DNA of 64,000 nucleotides. It comes from GCA-2770975 sp050248915 (GTDB lineage: Bacteria > Cyanobacteriota > Sericytochromatia > UBA7694). The stretch is from contig JBFWRL010000004.1 in NCBI GenBank assembly GCA_050248915.1, forward strand, positions 1-64,000, written 5' to 3'. Under the pieces are notes generated by a model. It was not told the DNA's origin. It did no database searches and worked only from the letters and a program-made list of their open reading frames with translations. Each line of letters begins with the position of its first letter. Position 1 is the first letter of the stretch. Positions 35,476 to 44,308 of this stretch are shown here, piece after piece. The position numbers were made by a program, and so were the translations under genes.

Positions 35476-37419
35476 ATGAGTAAACTGAATATTCAAGAGG
35501 GCTCTCCCCTCCAGGCCCATCTTCCCGCAGGCCACGTCTCTGAAAGATGGGACAATTACAAAGCCGGGATCAAAGTCGTTAACCCTGCCAATAAACGCAA
35601 ATACACCGTTTTGGTGATTGGTACAGGTCTGGCCGGCGCTTCTGCTGCCGCCTCTCTGGCCGAGATGGGGTATAACGTCAAAGCCTTTTGTATCTCCGAC
35701 TCTCCCCGCCGGGCCCACAGCATTGCGGCCCAGGGTGGGATCAATGCTGCCAAAAACTACCAAAACGACGGCGATAGCATTTGGCGTCTGTTTTACGACA
35801 CGGTCAAAGGCGGCGACTTCCGCGCCCGTGAATCGAATGTCTACCGTCTGGCCCAGGTCAGTGTGAGTATTATCGACCAATGTGTGGCCCAGGGCGTTCC
35901 GTTTGCCCGTGAATATGGTGGCATGTTGTCGAACCGCTCTTTCGGGGGCGCGCAGGTCTCTCGTACCTTTTATGCCGCAGGCCAAACGGGTCAACAGCTT
36001 TTGCTGGGGGCTTATGGTGCCATGATGCGCCAGGTCGATGCGGGCAAAGTCCAGCTTTTCACTTACCGCGAAATGTTGGATCTGGTCGTGGTCGATGGCG
36101 TGGCCCAAGGTGTGGTCATGCGCAATCTCAAGACCGGCGAACTGGAATCGTATGCTGGTGACGCTGTGCTGCTTTGCACAGGGGGATATGGCAATGTCTA
36201 TTTCCTCTCCACCAATGCCATGAACTCCAACGCCACGGCTGCTTGGCGCTGCCACAAACGCGGTGCATATTTTGCCAATCCCTGTTTTACCCAAATTCAC
36301 CCGACCTGTATCCCCGTTTCGGGCGATTACCAGTCCAAGTTGACCCTGATGAGTGAATCCCTGCGCAACGATGGCCGGGTTTGGGTACCCAAAAAAGCCG
36401 GAGACAAACGCCCGCCTGATCAGATTCCCGAAGACGAACGCGATTATTATCTCGAACGCAGGTACCCCAGTTTTGGCAATTTGGTGCCCCGTGACGTGGC
36501 CTCCCGCAATGCCAAAGCCGTCTGCGATGAAGGCCGCGGTGTCGGAGAGTCGGGCTTGGCCGTCTACCTCGACTTTGCTGAGTCGATCCAGCGCTTGGGG
36601 CTCAAAACCGTCGAAGATCGCTACAACAACCTCTTTGAGATGTATGAGCGCATCACCGGCGAAAACCCCTACAAGGTGCCGATGCGGATTTACCCCGCTG
36701 TGCACTACACCATGGGCGGTCTTTGGGTCGATTACAACCTCATGACCACCATTCCTGGGCTCTTTGCCCTGGGTGAAGCCAATTTCTCCGATCACGGTGC
36801 CAACCGCCTCGGTGCCAGTGCCCTGATGCAGGGGCTGGCGGATGGCTATTTTGTTGTACCGTATACCATTGGTGACTACCTCGCTGGCAAAGCCCCGGTC
36901 AAAGCCGAAGCTGCCAAAGGCGAAGCCTTTACCCAGGTGCGCGGCGAAATTCAGGGCCAGATCGACAAATTGCTGTCGATCAAAGGCACCCGCACGGTGA
37001 TGGAACTCTACCGCGAATTGGGTTTAAAAATGTGGGATTATGTCGGCATGTCCCGCACCGAAGAAGGCCTCAAACAGGTCTTGCAAGAAATTCCCAAGCT
37101 GCGTGAAGAGTTCTGGAACAATGTGCGCATCCCCGGTGATGCCGATGGCTGGAACAAAAATTTGGAATTTGCCAGCCGCGTGGCTGACTTCCTCGAATTG
37201 GGTGAATTGATGGCCCTGGATGCTTTGCACCGCGAAGAGTCCTGTGGTGGCCATTTCCGCGAAGAGTACCAGACTGAAGAAGGTGAAGCTCAGCGCAATG
37301 ATGAAGCGTATAGCTATGCTGCGGCCTGGGAGTACACGGGCAATTTTGCCCAGCCAGTCTTGCACAAAGAACCCCTGGAATTCGAAAATGTCAAACCCTC
37401 ACAACGAAGCTATAAGTAA
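35476..37419 (+). CDS. sdhA: Succinate dehydrogenase/fumarate reductase flavoprotein
   Basis: 647 aa, oxidises succinate to fumarate with covalent FAD. The FAD dinucleotide fold is VLVIGTGLAGASAAASLAE. RRAHSIAAQGGINAAKNY holds the His for the histidyl-FAD bond. Substrate-site motifs are FTQIHPTCIP, YPAVHYTMGGLWVDY and ALGEANFSDHGANRLGASAL. The start is ATG 35476, preceded by GGAGGT; the frame's earlier TTG (35458) lies ahead of that ribosome site. Longer and closer to the b558-linked class than to E. coli SdhA. Confidence 0.96.
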   Translation: MSKLNIQEGSPLQAHLPAGHVSERWDNYKAGIKVVNPANKRKYTVLVIGTGLAGASAAASLAEMGYNVKAFCISDSPRRAHSIAAQGGINAAKNYQNDGDSIWRLFYDTVKGGDFRARESNVYRLAQVSVSIIDQCVAQGVPFAREYGGMLSNRSFGGAQVSRTFYAAGQTGQQLLLGAYGAMMRQVDAGKVQLFTYREMLDLVVVDGVAQGVVMRNLKTGELESYAGDAVLLCTGGYGNVYFLSTNAMNSNATAAWRCHKRGAYFANPCFTQIHPTCIPVSGDYQSKLTLMSESLRNDGRVWVPKKAGDKRPPDQIPEDERDYYLERRYPSFGNLVPRDVASRNAKAVCDEGRGVGESGLAVYLDFAESIQRLGLKTVEDRYNNLFEMYERITGENPYKVPMRIYPAVHYTMGGLWVDYNLMTTIPGLFALGEANFSDHGANRLGASALMQGLADGYFVVPYTIGDYLAGKAPVKAEAAKGEAFTQVRGEIQGQIDKLLSIKGTRTVMELYRELGLKMWDYVGMSRTEEGLKQVLQEIPKLREEFWNNVRIPGDADGWNKNLEFASRVADFLELGELMALDALHREESCGGHFREEYQTEEGEAQRNDEAYSYAAAWEYTGNFAQPVLHKEPLEFENVKPSQRSYK

Positions 37420-37430
37420 GGAGAAGCACC

Positions 37431-38204
37431 ATGTCTGATAATATGCGAATGAAGCTGAAAATCTGGAGACAAAAAGGGCCCAATAGCCCCGGTGCTTTCC
37501 GTGATTACGAGCTGGACAATGTCTCCAGCCACATGTCTTTTTTGGAGATGCTGGACGTGCTCAACGAAAAGCTGATCAAAGAGGGCAAAGAAGACCCCGT
37601 TGAATACGATTACGATTGCCGGGAAGGTATTTGTGGTACCTGCGGGGTGGTAGTGGATGGCGTTGCACATGGCCCTGTCAGACGGACCGCGACCTGCCAA
37701 TTGCATATGCGCACCTTCCGCGATGGGGATACGATCACGATCGAGCCCTGGCGTTCAGAGGCCTTTCCCGTGATCAAAGATTTGGTGGTGGATCGCAGCG
37801 CTTTTGACCGGATCATTCAGGCGGGGGGCTATGTCGGTGTGAACACCGGCTGTGCCCAAGATGCCAACAGCATCCCGATTGGCAAAGAAGAGGCAGATAA
37901 ATCTTTCTTTGCTGCGGCCTGTATTGGCTGTGGTGCCTGTGTTGCCGCCTGTCCCAATGCGTCGGCCTCCCTCTTTGTGGCAGCCAAAATCTCACAATAC
38001 GCCCACCTGCCCCAAGGCAAACCCGAAGCCACCCGCCGGGCTTTGCGCATGATTGAGCAGATGGACGCCGAAGGCTTTGGCAATTGCTCCAACCACGCCG
38101 AATGTGAAGCGGTCTGCCCCAAAGGCATCTCAATCGACAATATCGCGGTCATGCGCCGTGAGTATTTTAAAGCCGCTTTAAAGACGGGCTCTGCCACGAT
38201 TTAA
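37431..38204 (+). CDS. sdhB: Succinate dehydrogenase/fumarate reductase iron-sulfur protein
   Basis: 257 aa. The plant-type [2Fe-2S] site is DYDCREGICGTCGVVVDG with a fourth Cys in TATCQLHM. The [4Fe-4S]/[3Fe-4S] sites are CIGCGACVAACPNAS and HAECEAVCPKGI. It carries electrons from FAD to the SdhC haems. AAGGAG before the ATG, 11 nt after sdhA, and followed by a strong terminator, so the operon is sdhCAB. Confidence 0.96.
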   Translation: MSDNMRMKLKIWRQKGPNSPGAFRDYELDNVSSHMSFLEMLDVLNEKLIKEGKEDPVEYDYDCREGICGTCGVVVDGVAHGPVRRTATCQLHMRTFRDGDTITIEPWRSEAFPVIKDLVVDRSAFDRIIQAGGYVGVNTGCAQDANSIPIGKEEADKSFFAAACIGCGACVAACPNASASLFVAAKISQYAHLPQGKPEATRRALRMIEQMDAEGFGNCSNHAECEAVCPKGISIDNIAVMRREYFKAALKTGSATI

Positions 38205-38220
38205 GACCTGTTTTAAGTTC

Positions 38221-38250
38221 AAAGGCGCTCTTACAAAGAGCGCCTTTTTT
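38221..38250. terminator. Bidirectional terminator between sdhB and kup
   Basis: AAAGGCGCTCTT-ACA-AAGAGCGCCTTTTTT, a perfect 12-bp stem with T-run on the + strand and an A-run permitting use on the - strand for kup. Confidence 0.95.
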
Positions 38251-38268
38251 CATGAACAGGGAATGGGT

Positions 38269-40296
38269 TTAGATCTCAATATGCATGCCCACTTCGATTA
38301 CGCGCTCGGTGGGCAATTTAAAGAAACCGGCGGCTGACCAAGCATTGCGCGACATAAAGGCAAAGAGCGCCTTGCGCCAGCGGGCCATGGCCGTGCGGTG
38401 CTTTTCCATGAGCAGGGTTTGGTGGCCGAGAAAATAAGTGGTGTTTTCTCGGCGTACTTCGAGCAAAAAGGCTGGACAATTGTCCAAGAGAAGTGGAATA
38501 TCTGGCGATTGCATAAAGCCGTACCAAGCAGTGACTTGGTAAACCCCTTCTCCCAGGTCTTTGACTTCCAAGGTTTGGTCCGCAGGCACAATTGGCACAT
38601 TGCGTGACTTAACCGAAAGCAGAATCACCTGCTCGTGTAAGGCGTGGTTGAGTTTGAGGTGATGAATCAGCACCGGTGGCACGTGGGTCGAAGAGACTGC
38701 CATAAAAACAGCGGTACCCGGCACACGGGCCACATCTTCGAGCATATCGCTGGTGAGAAAGTCCATTGAGACATGCCCCACGCGCATATGGTGGCGGGGC
38801 TGATAGAGGCGACCTGTGCCGGGTTGGGGGATCAGAGAGAGATCACCTTCGGCATCGTGGTAGAGTGGCAGGGTTGAAGCATTGATGCGTCTGTACAGCT
38901 CTTTGCGGCCATCGCGCCAGGTCAGGAACAGAATCAGCATAAAGCTGGCCACAAGTGCAGGCAGCCAGCCACCATCGATAAATTTGATAATATTGGAACC
39001 GAAATAGGCCAGGTCAAAGGTCAAGAATAAAATCACCAGTGGCAGGGCCTTGAGCCAACTCCATTTCCAGCAATAGCGCAGCACAAACAAAAACAGGGTT
39101 GAAGTCAGCACCATGTCGGTGGTCACGGCCACGCCATAAGCGGCAGCCAAATGGCTGGACTCTTTAAACAACACCACCACCAAGAGGCAGGCCAACATCA
39201 TGGTGTAATTGACCAAGGGGATATAGATCTGGCCTTCGGTTTCACTGGAGGTATGCACTATATTCAAGCGGTTGAGAAAGCCCATTTGAATTGCTTGGCG
39301 GGTGACTGAAAAGACCCCTGAAATCAGGGCTTGAGAGGCGATGATCGTGGCGGCTGTTGCCATGATCACCAGGGGGATGATCAAATAGGTGGGCACCATT
39401 TCGTAAAAGGGGTTTTTGGCCTCGTGGCTGAGCAAGAGCGCACCTTGGCCAAAATAATTTAGAATCAGGGCCGGAAAGACAAAACAAAACCAAGAGATGC
39501 GAATGGCACCCCGGCCAAAATGGCCCATATCTGCATAGAGGGCTTCACCCCCGGTAATACAGAGCACCACCGAGCCCAGCACCAAGAAGCCTGTCATTTG
39601 ATTGGTCTGAAAAAAATTCACCGCATAACCGGGCCAGACAGCTTTGAGCACCTCGGGATTTTTAAAAATATGCACCAGCCCCATCACTGCCAGCAGGGTA
39701 AACCAGCAGATCATGACCGGGCCAAAGATGCGCCCAATTGAGCCCGTGCCCTTTTTTTGAATCATAAATAGGCCGAGCAAAATGCCACAGGTCAAGGGTA
39801 CTGTAAAGGGTTTTGCCGCTGCTGTGGCCACTTCCAGTCCCTCTACAGCAGAGAGTACCGAAATCGCGGGAGTAATCACCCCGTCGCCGTAGAGCAAGGA
39901 GGCCCCTGTTAACGCGGCCAGAACTACCATGCCCTGGGCTTTGCCTGACATCATCCCTTTGCCTGCTTTTTCTTGCAAGAGTGCCAGCAAGGCAAACATG
40001 CCGCCTTCGCCGTTATTGTCGGCACGCATCACAAAGGTCAGGTATTTGAGGGTCACAACCAGGGTCAAGGACCAAAAGATCAATGAAAGTACACCGAGTA
40101 CGTTGGCGGAATTAAAGGCAATGGCGTGGTGACCATGAAAACACTCTTTGAGGGTGTAAAGCGGGCTGGTTCCGATATCACCATAGACAACGCCAATAGC
40201 GCCCAGCGCCAGCGTTGCAAGAGAGGCTTTTGAATGATGGGGCTCGTGAACATGTTGATCACGTAAGGTCTGCGTTGGAGAGAGCGGCTCTGTCAT
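38269..40296 (-). CDS. kup: Kup-type potassium uptake permease
   Basis: 675 aa, a proton-coupled K+ transporter of the KUP/HAK/KT family. About 12 membrane helices, starting with ATLALGAIGVVYGDIGTSPLYTLKE, the family's signature first helix. GDGVITPAISVLSAVEGLEV follows, and a cytoplasmic C-terminal region of about 170 aa. AGAGGA lies before the ATG. Single gene. No c-di-AMP riboswitch or other leader was recognised in the 133-bp gap upstream. Confidence 0.95.
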   Translation of the reverse strand: MTEPLSPTQTLRDQHVHEPHHSKASLATLALGAIGVVYGDIGTSPLYTLKECFHGHHAIAFNSANVLGVLSLIFWSLTLVVTLKYLTFVMRADNNGEGGMFALLALLQEKAGKGMMSGKAQGMVVLAALTGASLLYGDGVITPAISVLSAVEGLEVATAAAKPFTVPLTCGILLGLFMIQKKGTGSIGRIFGPVMICWFTLLAVMGLVHIFKNPEVLKAVWPGYAVNFFQTNQMTGFLVLGSVVLCITGGEALYADMGHFGRGAIRISWFCFVFPALILNYFGQGALLLSHEAKNPFYEMVPTYLIIPLVIMATAATIIASQALISGVFSVTRQAIQMGFLNRLNIVHTSSETEGQIYIPLVNYTMMLACLLVVVLFKESSHLAAAYGVAVTTDMVLTSTLFLFVLRYCWKWSWLKALPLVILFLTFDLAYFGSNIIKFIDGGWLPALVASFMLILFLTWRDGRKELYRRINASTLPLYHDAEGDLSLIPQPGTGRLYQPRHHMRVGHVSMDFLTSDMLEDVARVPGTAVFMAVSSTHVPPVLIHHLKLNHALHEQVILLSVKSRNVPIVPADQTLEVKDLGEGVYQVTAWYGFMQSPDIPLLLDNCPAFLLEVRRENTTYFLGHQTLLMEKHRTAMARWRKALFAFMSRNAWSAAGFFKLPTERVIEVGMHIEI

Positions 40297-40429
40297 GGAT
40301 ATCCTCTTAGAGGCCCTATTTTACTCCCGTAATCCTGATAAAACAAGGGTATTAATCGTGTTTTCGACACTTGCCCAAAAGAGCTGAATCTGGCAAGATC
40401 AGAGCAGGTCATTTGAAGGGAGTTCTCAG

Positions 40430-40639
40430 ATGTTGGTTTGGCGCTCAATGGTGATTTTTTTGATCTGCTCTGGCACCTTGTTGCTGGGCTGTGTGCGCAA
40501 GAATTTGCTGCCGACAGAAACAGCCTGTCCGGGTATCTTTCAGCCAGTCTGTGGTTCTGATGGCAAAACCTACAATAATTCTTGTGAAGCCCGTAAAAAA
40601 GGCATTACCCGTACCACTGATGGCGAGTGCGCAGCTTGA
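40430..40639 (+). CDS. Small lipoprotein with a Kazal-type inhibitor domain
   Basis: 69 aa. The signal peptide ends in LLLGC (C21). The whole mature part is one Kazal domain: ETACPGIFQPVCGSDGKTYN, then NSCEARKKGITRTTDGEC, with the six-Cys spacing partly kept (I count five Cys after the lipid Cys) and the core VCGSDGKTYxNxC intact. Kazal domains block serine proteases extracellularly; here it would sit on the membrane. Bacterial examples are few. AAGGGAG precedes the ATG. It overlaps the next gene by 13 nt. Confidence 0.85.
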   Translation: MLVWRSMVIFLICSGTLLLGCVRKNLLPTETACPGIFQPVCGSDGKTYNNSCEARKKGITRTTDGECAA

Positions 40640-41538
40640 ACGCTGTGTCGGTCAATCAACCCCATCCATCGAATCAATTCGCTGAAAATGTGGGTTTTTT
40701 TTGGAAACGCACGCCCCAAAAAGGGCTTTTGGAGTACCGCAATTCCCGGTTTGTCAAAGGTCTGTTTATTTGTCTACTCGGCTGGGGCGTGGTGGCTTTG
40801 TTTCCACTTTTGTTTGGCAATCCCGGTTTAACCCGATTGAAATGTATGCGCACGGCCCCCAATGTCGGCAATTGCCAGCTTGAAAAGATCTATTTACATC
40901 CTTTTTTGGTCTTTTTTAGCAGCCGGGTTGAACTCCCTCTTTCCGAGATGGTGGCCCCCCAGGTCCACGAAATTGTCGGCGATGAATCGGACTCTTATCA
41001 ATTGGTTTTGCAGCACAAGCGCGGAAATTGGGAAATCATGACCGCGATGTTTGAAGAGACCGCTGAAAACGCTGCTGAAGACATTCAAATTTTCCTCAGA
41101 TCTCCCCAGGAAGATCTGGTCAAGGTGCGGTATTTTGACACCCTTTTCTTTTGGATCATGTATCTGCCACTTTACCTGATGATCTTCTATCTGGGCATGG
41201 GCCTGTTTTTGAAATTGACGGGCAAGCCCTTTAATTGTTATTGGCTGGTACTCGATGGCGCGACCCGCCAGGTGGTGGTGATTCGCAATACGGCTTTGGG
41301 CTGGTCGTTTACCCAAAAGCACGCCATTGGTGCGGTGGCTGGCTTTGACCTGATTGAACAAGAAGGAGAAAACACGGACTATATCCGCTTGCAAATGAAA
41401 CTAAAATCAGGCACCCCTGTGAATTTAACCCCGCTGATCACAGCCAAAGACAGCCGAGAATTTGAAGACATGCAAGACTGGCTTTTGGACAATCTGAACC
41501 AGACCCTGAATGAGTTTCAGGGCCGGGTCTCGCCTTGA
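40627..41538 (+). CDS. Two-helix membrane protein of unknown function
   Basis: 303 aa from GTG 40627; TTG 40636 or GTG 40645 are alternatives, since there is no clear ribosome site. A membrane helix at about 43-62 (GLFICLLGWGVVALFPLLFG), a non-cytoplasmic beta domain of about 110 aa, a second helix at about 175-197, then a PH-like C-terminal region (CYWLVLDGATRQVVVIRNTA). No catalytic motif. Cotranscribed with the Kazal lipoprotein. I do not recognise the family. Confidence 0.7.
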   Translation: MRSLNAVSVNQPHPSNQFAENVGFFWKRTPQKGLLEYRNSRFVKGLFICLLGWGVVALFPLLFGNPGLTRLKCMRTAPNVGNCQLEKIYLHPFLVFFSSRVELPLSEMVAPQVHEIVGDESDSYQLVLQHKRGNWEIMTAMFEETAENAAEDIQIFLRSPQEDLVKVRYFDTLFFWIMYLPLYLMIFYLGMGLFLKLTGKPFNCYWLVLDGATRQVVVIRNTALGWSFTQKHAIGAVAGFDLIEQEGENTDYIRLQMKLKSGTPVNLTPLITAKDSREFEDMQDWLLDNLNQTLNEFQGRVSP

Positions 41539-41563
41539 GGCCCTGAGAGGCGCTTTCCCCCTG

Positions 41564-41572
41564 TGTTATAAT
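41564..41572 (+). promoter_or_regulatory. Extended -10 promoter for the ABC permease pair
   Basis: TGTTATAAT again, 35 nt before the TTG start at 41608. No -35. Confidence 0.5.
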
Positions 41573-41607
41573 TCAGCATTCTCAAAGGCGATGGGGGCAT
41601 TGATAGC

Positions 41608-42483
41608 TTGAAACAGCGTTCCGAACTGGGGTGGGCCCTTTTGATGCTTTTGCCCAGCCTGCTGGGAGTGGGGATTTTTACCCTGATTCCCGTGCTGGCT
41701 TCGTTTGGGCTCAGTTTTGCCCAATGGAATCTGCTCAGCCCCCCCAAATGGGTGGGGTTTGCCAATTATGCCGCTTTGATGTCTGAGCCCTTGTTCTGGA
41801 AGGTGCTCGGCAATACCTTTGTCTACGCCTTCTCGGTGGTGCTTTTCGAAGTGCCCATTGCTTTGGCACTGGCAATTGCGCTCAATCAACAGGGCTGGGT
41901 CGTGAAAATTTTCAGAACCGTCTTTTTTCTGCCAGTGGTGACCTCGATGATTGCCATTGCTTTGGTCTGGAATTGGATCTACGACCCTCAATACGGTCTG
42001 CTCAATGCCGCCCTGGGGGCAATCGGGCTCAAACCGATCGCCTGGCTCTTTACCACGGAGTGGGCTCTGCCCGCCCTGATTGTGATGGGCATCTGGAAAA
42101 ACGTCGGCTATAGCATGGTGATTTTTCTGGCGGGTTTGCAAAATATCCCCGATGAACTCTACGAAGCGGCTTCCCTCGATGGGGCCAGCTCCTGGCAGCA
42201 ATTTCTCAATGTGACCTTGCCGATGGTCAGCCCCACACTTTTCTTTGTCACGACCATGTCCACGATTACGGCCTTCCAGATCTTTGACTCGGTGTATATG
42301 ATGACCCAAGGCGGACCTGAGAACAGCACCAATGTGGCGGTGTATTGGCTCTACCAGAATGCCTTTGAATTCTTTCAAGTGGGCCGGGCCTCTGCCATGG
42401 CCTACGTGCTCTTCGCAATTATTCTGACCCTGACGTTGATTCAATGGAGTTTAAGGAAAAAATGGGTGGCCCTCGAATCTTAG
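41608..42483 (+). CDS. Sugar ABC transporter permease (MalF/UgpA type)
   Basis: 291 aa, six membrane helices. GWALLMLLPSLLGVGIFTLIPVLASFG is a typical first helix. The ATPase-docking EAA loop is present: ELYEAASLDGASSWQQFLNVTLP. Substrate unknown, probably a sugar or polyol. The start codon is TTG 41608. It overlaps the second permease, so the two make a heterodimeric channel. Confidence 0.92.
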   Translation: MKQRSELGWALLMLLPSLLGVGIFTLIPVLASFGLSFAQWNLLSPPKWVGFANYAALMSEPLFWKVLGNTFVYAFSVVLFEVPIALALAIALNQQGWVVKIFRTVFFLPVVTSMIAIALVWNWIYDPQYGLLNAALGAIGLKPIAWLFTTEWALPALIVMGIWKNVGYSMVIFLAGLQNIPDELYEAASLDGASSWQQFLNVTLPMVSPTLFFVTTMSTITAFQIFDSVYMMTQGGPENSTNVAVYWLYQNAFEFFQVGRASAMAYVLFAIILTLTLIQWSLRKKWVALES

Positions 42484-43283
42484 CTTATCTCTTTTTGGCG
42501 CTGGGCTCGATCTCCATGCTGGTGCCTTTTGTCTGGATGCTGGCGACGTCTTTGATGACCCCCGAGCAGATGTTCAGCCTGCCGCCGCGCCTGTTGCCCA
42601 ATCCGCTGGCCCCTGAGAATTACAGCCGGGCCATGATGACCGTGCCGCTGGGGCGCTTTTTTCTGAACAGTTTGCTGGTGGCCTGTTTGACCACAGCAGG
42701 ACAGATGGTGACCGCATCGATGGCGGCTTATGCCTTTGCGCGGCTGCGTTTTCCCTTTAAAGATGGCCTGTTTTTTCTGTTTTTGGCCACGATGATGATT
42801 CCACCGCAGGTCAATGTGGTGCCGCTGTTTATGTTAATGAGCAAATTGGGATGGATCGACAGCTATGCTGCTTTGGTGGTGCCCGGCTTATTTGGGGCCT
42901 TTGGGATTTTTCTCTTGCGCCAGTGGTTTTTGGGCTTTCCCGAAGAATTGGAGCAAGCAGCCACGCTTGATGGCTGCAATATTTGGCAGATTTACTGGAA
43001 AATCGCCCTGCCCACGGCCTTGCCCGCTCTGGCCACGTTGGGGATCTTTACCTTTATCGCGACCTGGAACAGCTTTCTCTGGCCGCTGATTGTGACCAAC
43101 AGCGAACATATGCGCACCTTGCCGGTGGGGCTGGCGGCCTTTAAAGGCAGTTTTCGCGAGACCACCGACTGGGGCCAATTGATGGCCGCAGGGGTGATCA
43201 GTGTGCTGCCGGCCTTGGCCGTCTTTTTGCTCGGACAAAAATACTTTATCCGTGGCCTGATGGCCGGCAGCGTGAAGTCATAA
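42462..43283 (+). CDS. Sugar ABC transporter permease (MalG/UgpE type)
   Basis: 273 aa, six membrane helices, EAA loop ELEQAATLDGCNIWQIYWKIALP. ATG 42462 is preferred because AAGGA lies just upstream and MalG proteins have short N-termini; ATG 42444 is the alternative. It overlaps the first permease by about 20 nt. No binding protein or ATPase gene lies on either side, so the pair relies on a shared ATPase elsewhere. Confidence 0.92.
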   Translation: MGGPRILAYLFLALGSISMLVPFVWMLATSLMTPEQMFSLPPRLLPNPLAPENYSRAMMTVPLGRFFLNSLLVACLTTAGQMVTASMAAYAFARLRFPFKDGLFFLFLATMMIPPQVNVVPLFMLMSKLGWIDSYAALVVPGLFGAFGIFLLRQWFLGFPEELEQAATLDGCNIWQIYWKIALPTALPALATLGIFTFIATWNSFLWPLIVTNSEHMRTLPVGLAAFKGSFRETTDWGQLMAAGVISVLPALAVFLLGQKYFIRGLMAGSVKS

Positions 43284-43294
43284 GCGCTTCTGGC

Positions 43295-44176
43295 CTAAAC
43301 TTTTTTCTCTTCGGCCGGCGTCTCTGTTTTGGCGACTTCGGCTTTGGTCTCTTCGGGCTTTTCGTCTTTTTTGCCAAAGAGGCCGCCCAAAGCCTGATTC
43401 AAGAGCCCTGAGGCTTTTTCAGCCACAGCTTGTCCCACTTCGGCGGCATTTTCAAGCGCTTCAGCGGCTTTGACCTGCATCTGTTGGGCGGCTTCAGCGA
43501 CATTGTCACCGGCTTGGTTGAGCAATTCGGTGGCTTTGACCTCAACCTGTTTGCGCACTTCATCGGCCTGTTGTTGCACTTTATGGGCCGCTTCTTGGGC
43601 TTTTTCTTGCAATTGATGACCCGCTTCCTGGGCCTTTTCCTGAAACTGGTGAGCGGCTTCTTGGGCCTGTTGCTGAGCTTTGCCTGCAAACGAACCGGCG
43701 TTTTCGCTGACTTTTTTGCCGACTTCTTCGGCGGTTTCACTGGCTTTGCCTAAAATGCCCTGAGCGGTGTGGGCGAGGTTTTGACCGATGCCCAAAGCGG
43801 TTTCTCCGGCTTTTTCAAGCACAGTTGGGCAGGTCCAGGCAAAAACCTGTTCATTGGGGTTCATGGCTTCCATCTGTTCGGTTGTGACGCCGTGAAGTTC
43901 TTGTGCCTGGGCCAAAAACCACTGGCCAAATTCATCGCTGGGATGGGTCAGCGAGTGCATAAAATCTGGGTAAGAACCGTCCAATTCAACCACCTGCAGC
44001 ATCAGATCGCCGTGGGGAGTCGATTGGTGCCAGAGTTTTTCGCTGCGCACTCCGGCTTTTTGGCGTGCGAGTTCGTATTCTCGCTGTTTATCTGTTTTGA
44101 GGGCCTGGGCGAAAGCTTTCCATTGCTCCACTTTTTCGGGCAAGATGGGGATGGCTGTTACATAGGTCTTGGGCAT
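43295..44176 (-). CDS. Protein with an N-terminal globular domain and LEA-like amphipathic repeats
   Basis: 293 aa. Residues 1-120 form a small alpha/beta domain (VTAIPILPEKVEQWKAFAQAL, then DEFGQWFLAQAQELHGV) of unknown family. Residues 140-265 are one long amphipathic helix with repeats near 11 residues (QEKAQEAGHQLQEKAQEAAH), as in group 3 LEA or apolipoprotein-like proteins tied to desiccation or membrane protection. The tail is Lys/Glu-rich. The start is ATG 44176 after AAAGGA; the longer frame to 44242 has no ribosome site. Membrane-surface or stress role is inference. Confidence 0.75.
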   Translation of the reverse strand: MPKTYVTAIPILPEKVEQWKAFAQALKTDKQREYELARQKAGVRSEKLWHQSTPHGDLMLQVVELDGSYPDFMHSLTHPSDEFGQWFLAQAQELHGVTTEQMEAMNPNEQVFAWTCPTVLEKAGETALGIGQNLAHTAQGILGKASETAEEVGKKVSENAGSFAGKAQQQAQEAAHQFQEKAQEAGHQLQEKAQEAAHKVQQQADEVRKQVEVKATELLNQAGDNVAEAAQQMQVKAAEALENAAEVGQAVAEKASGLLNQALGGLFGKKDEKPEETKAEVAKTETPAEEKKV

Positions 44177-44226
44177 GATCGTATTCCTTTCAGAGAGGGA
44201 CTTAAAGCACTTGGCTTTGGAGATTC

Positions 44227-44297
44227 GCCACTTGTTAAGCAAGTGGCATCAGTAGCATGCAACCAGTTGCGGGGCTTGTCAAGATCCCCACAACTGG
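44227..44297. repeat. Two adjacent perfect or near-perfect hairpins
   Basis: GCCACTTG-TTAAG-CAAGTGGC (44227-44247) and CCAGTTGC-GGGG...CCCC-ACAACTGG (44263-44297, one mismatch). They sit between the enoyl-CoA hydratase stop and the LEA-like gene. No T-run follows on the reverse strand, so they are not standard terminators. They could protect the mRNA 3' end or control readthrough. Confidence 0.5.
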
Positions 44298-44308
44298 CCA
44301 AAACAGGC

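Noticed and set aside
35329..36795. Reverse frame of 488 codons opposite sdhA
   Set aside because: It lies wholly antisense to a well-conserved flavoprotein, has no ribosome site or family motif, and its composition is the mirror of sdhA codons.
41566..42444. Reverse 292-codon frame opposite the MalF-type permease
   Set aside because: Rich in His, Gln and Gly as expected from an antisense membrane-protein gene; no recognisable domain.
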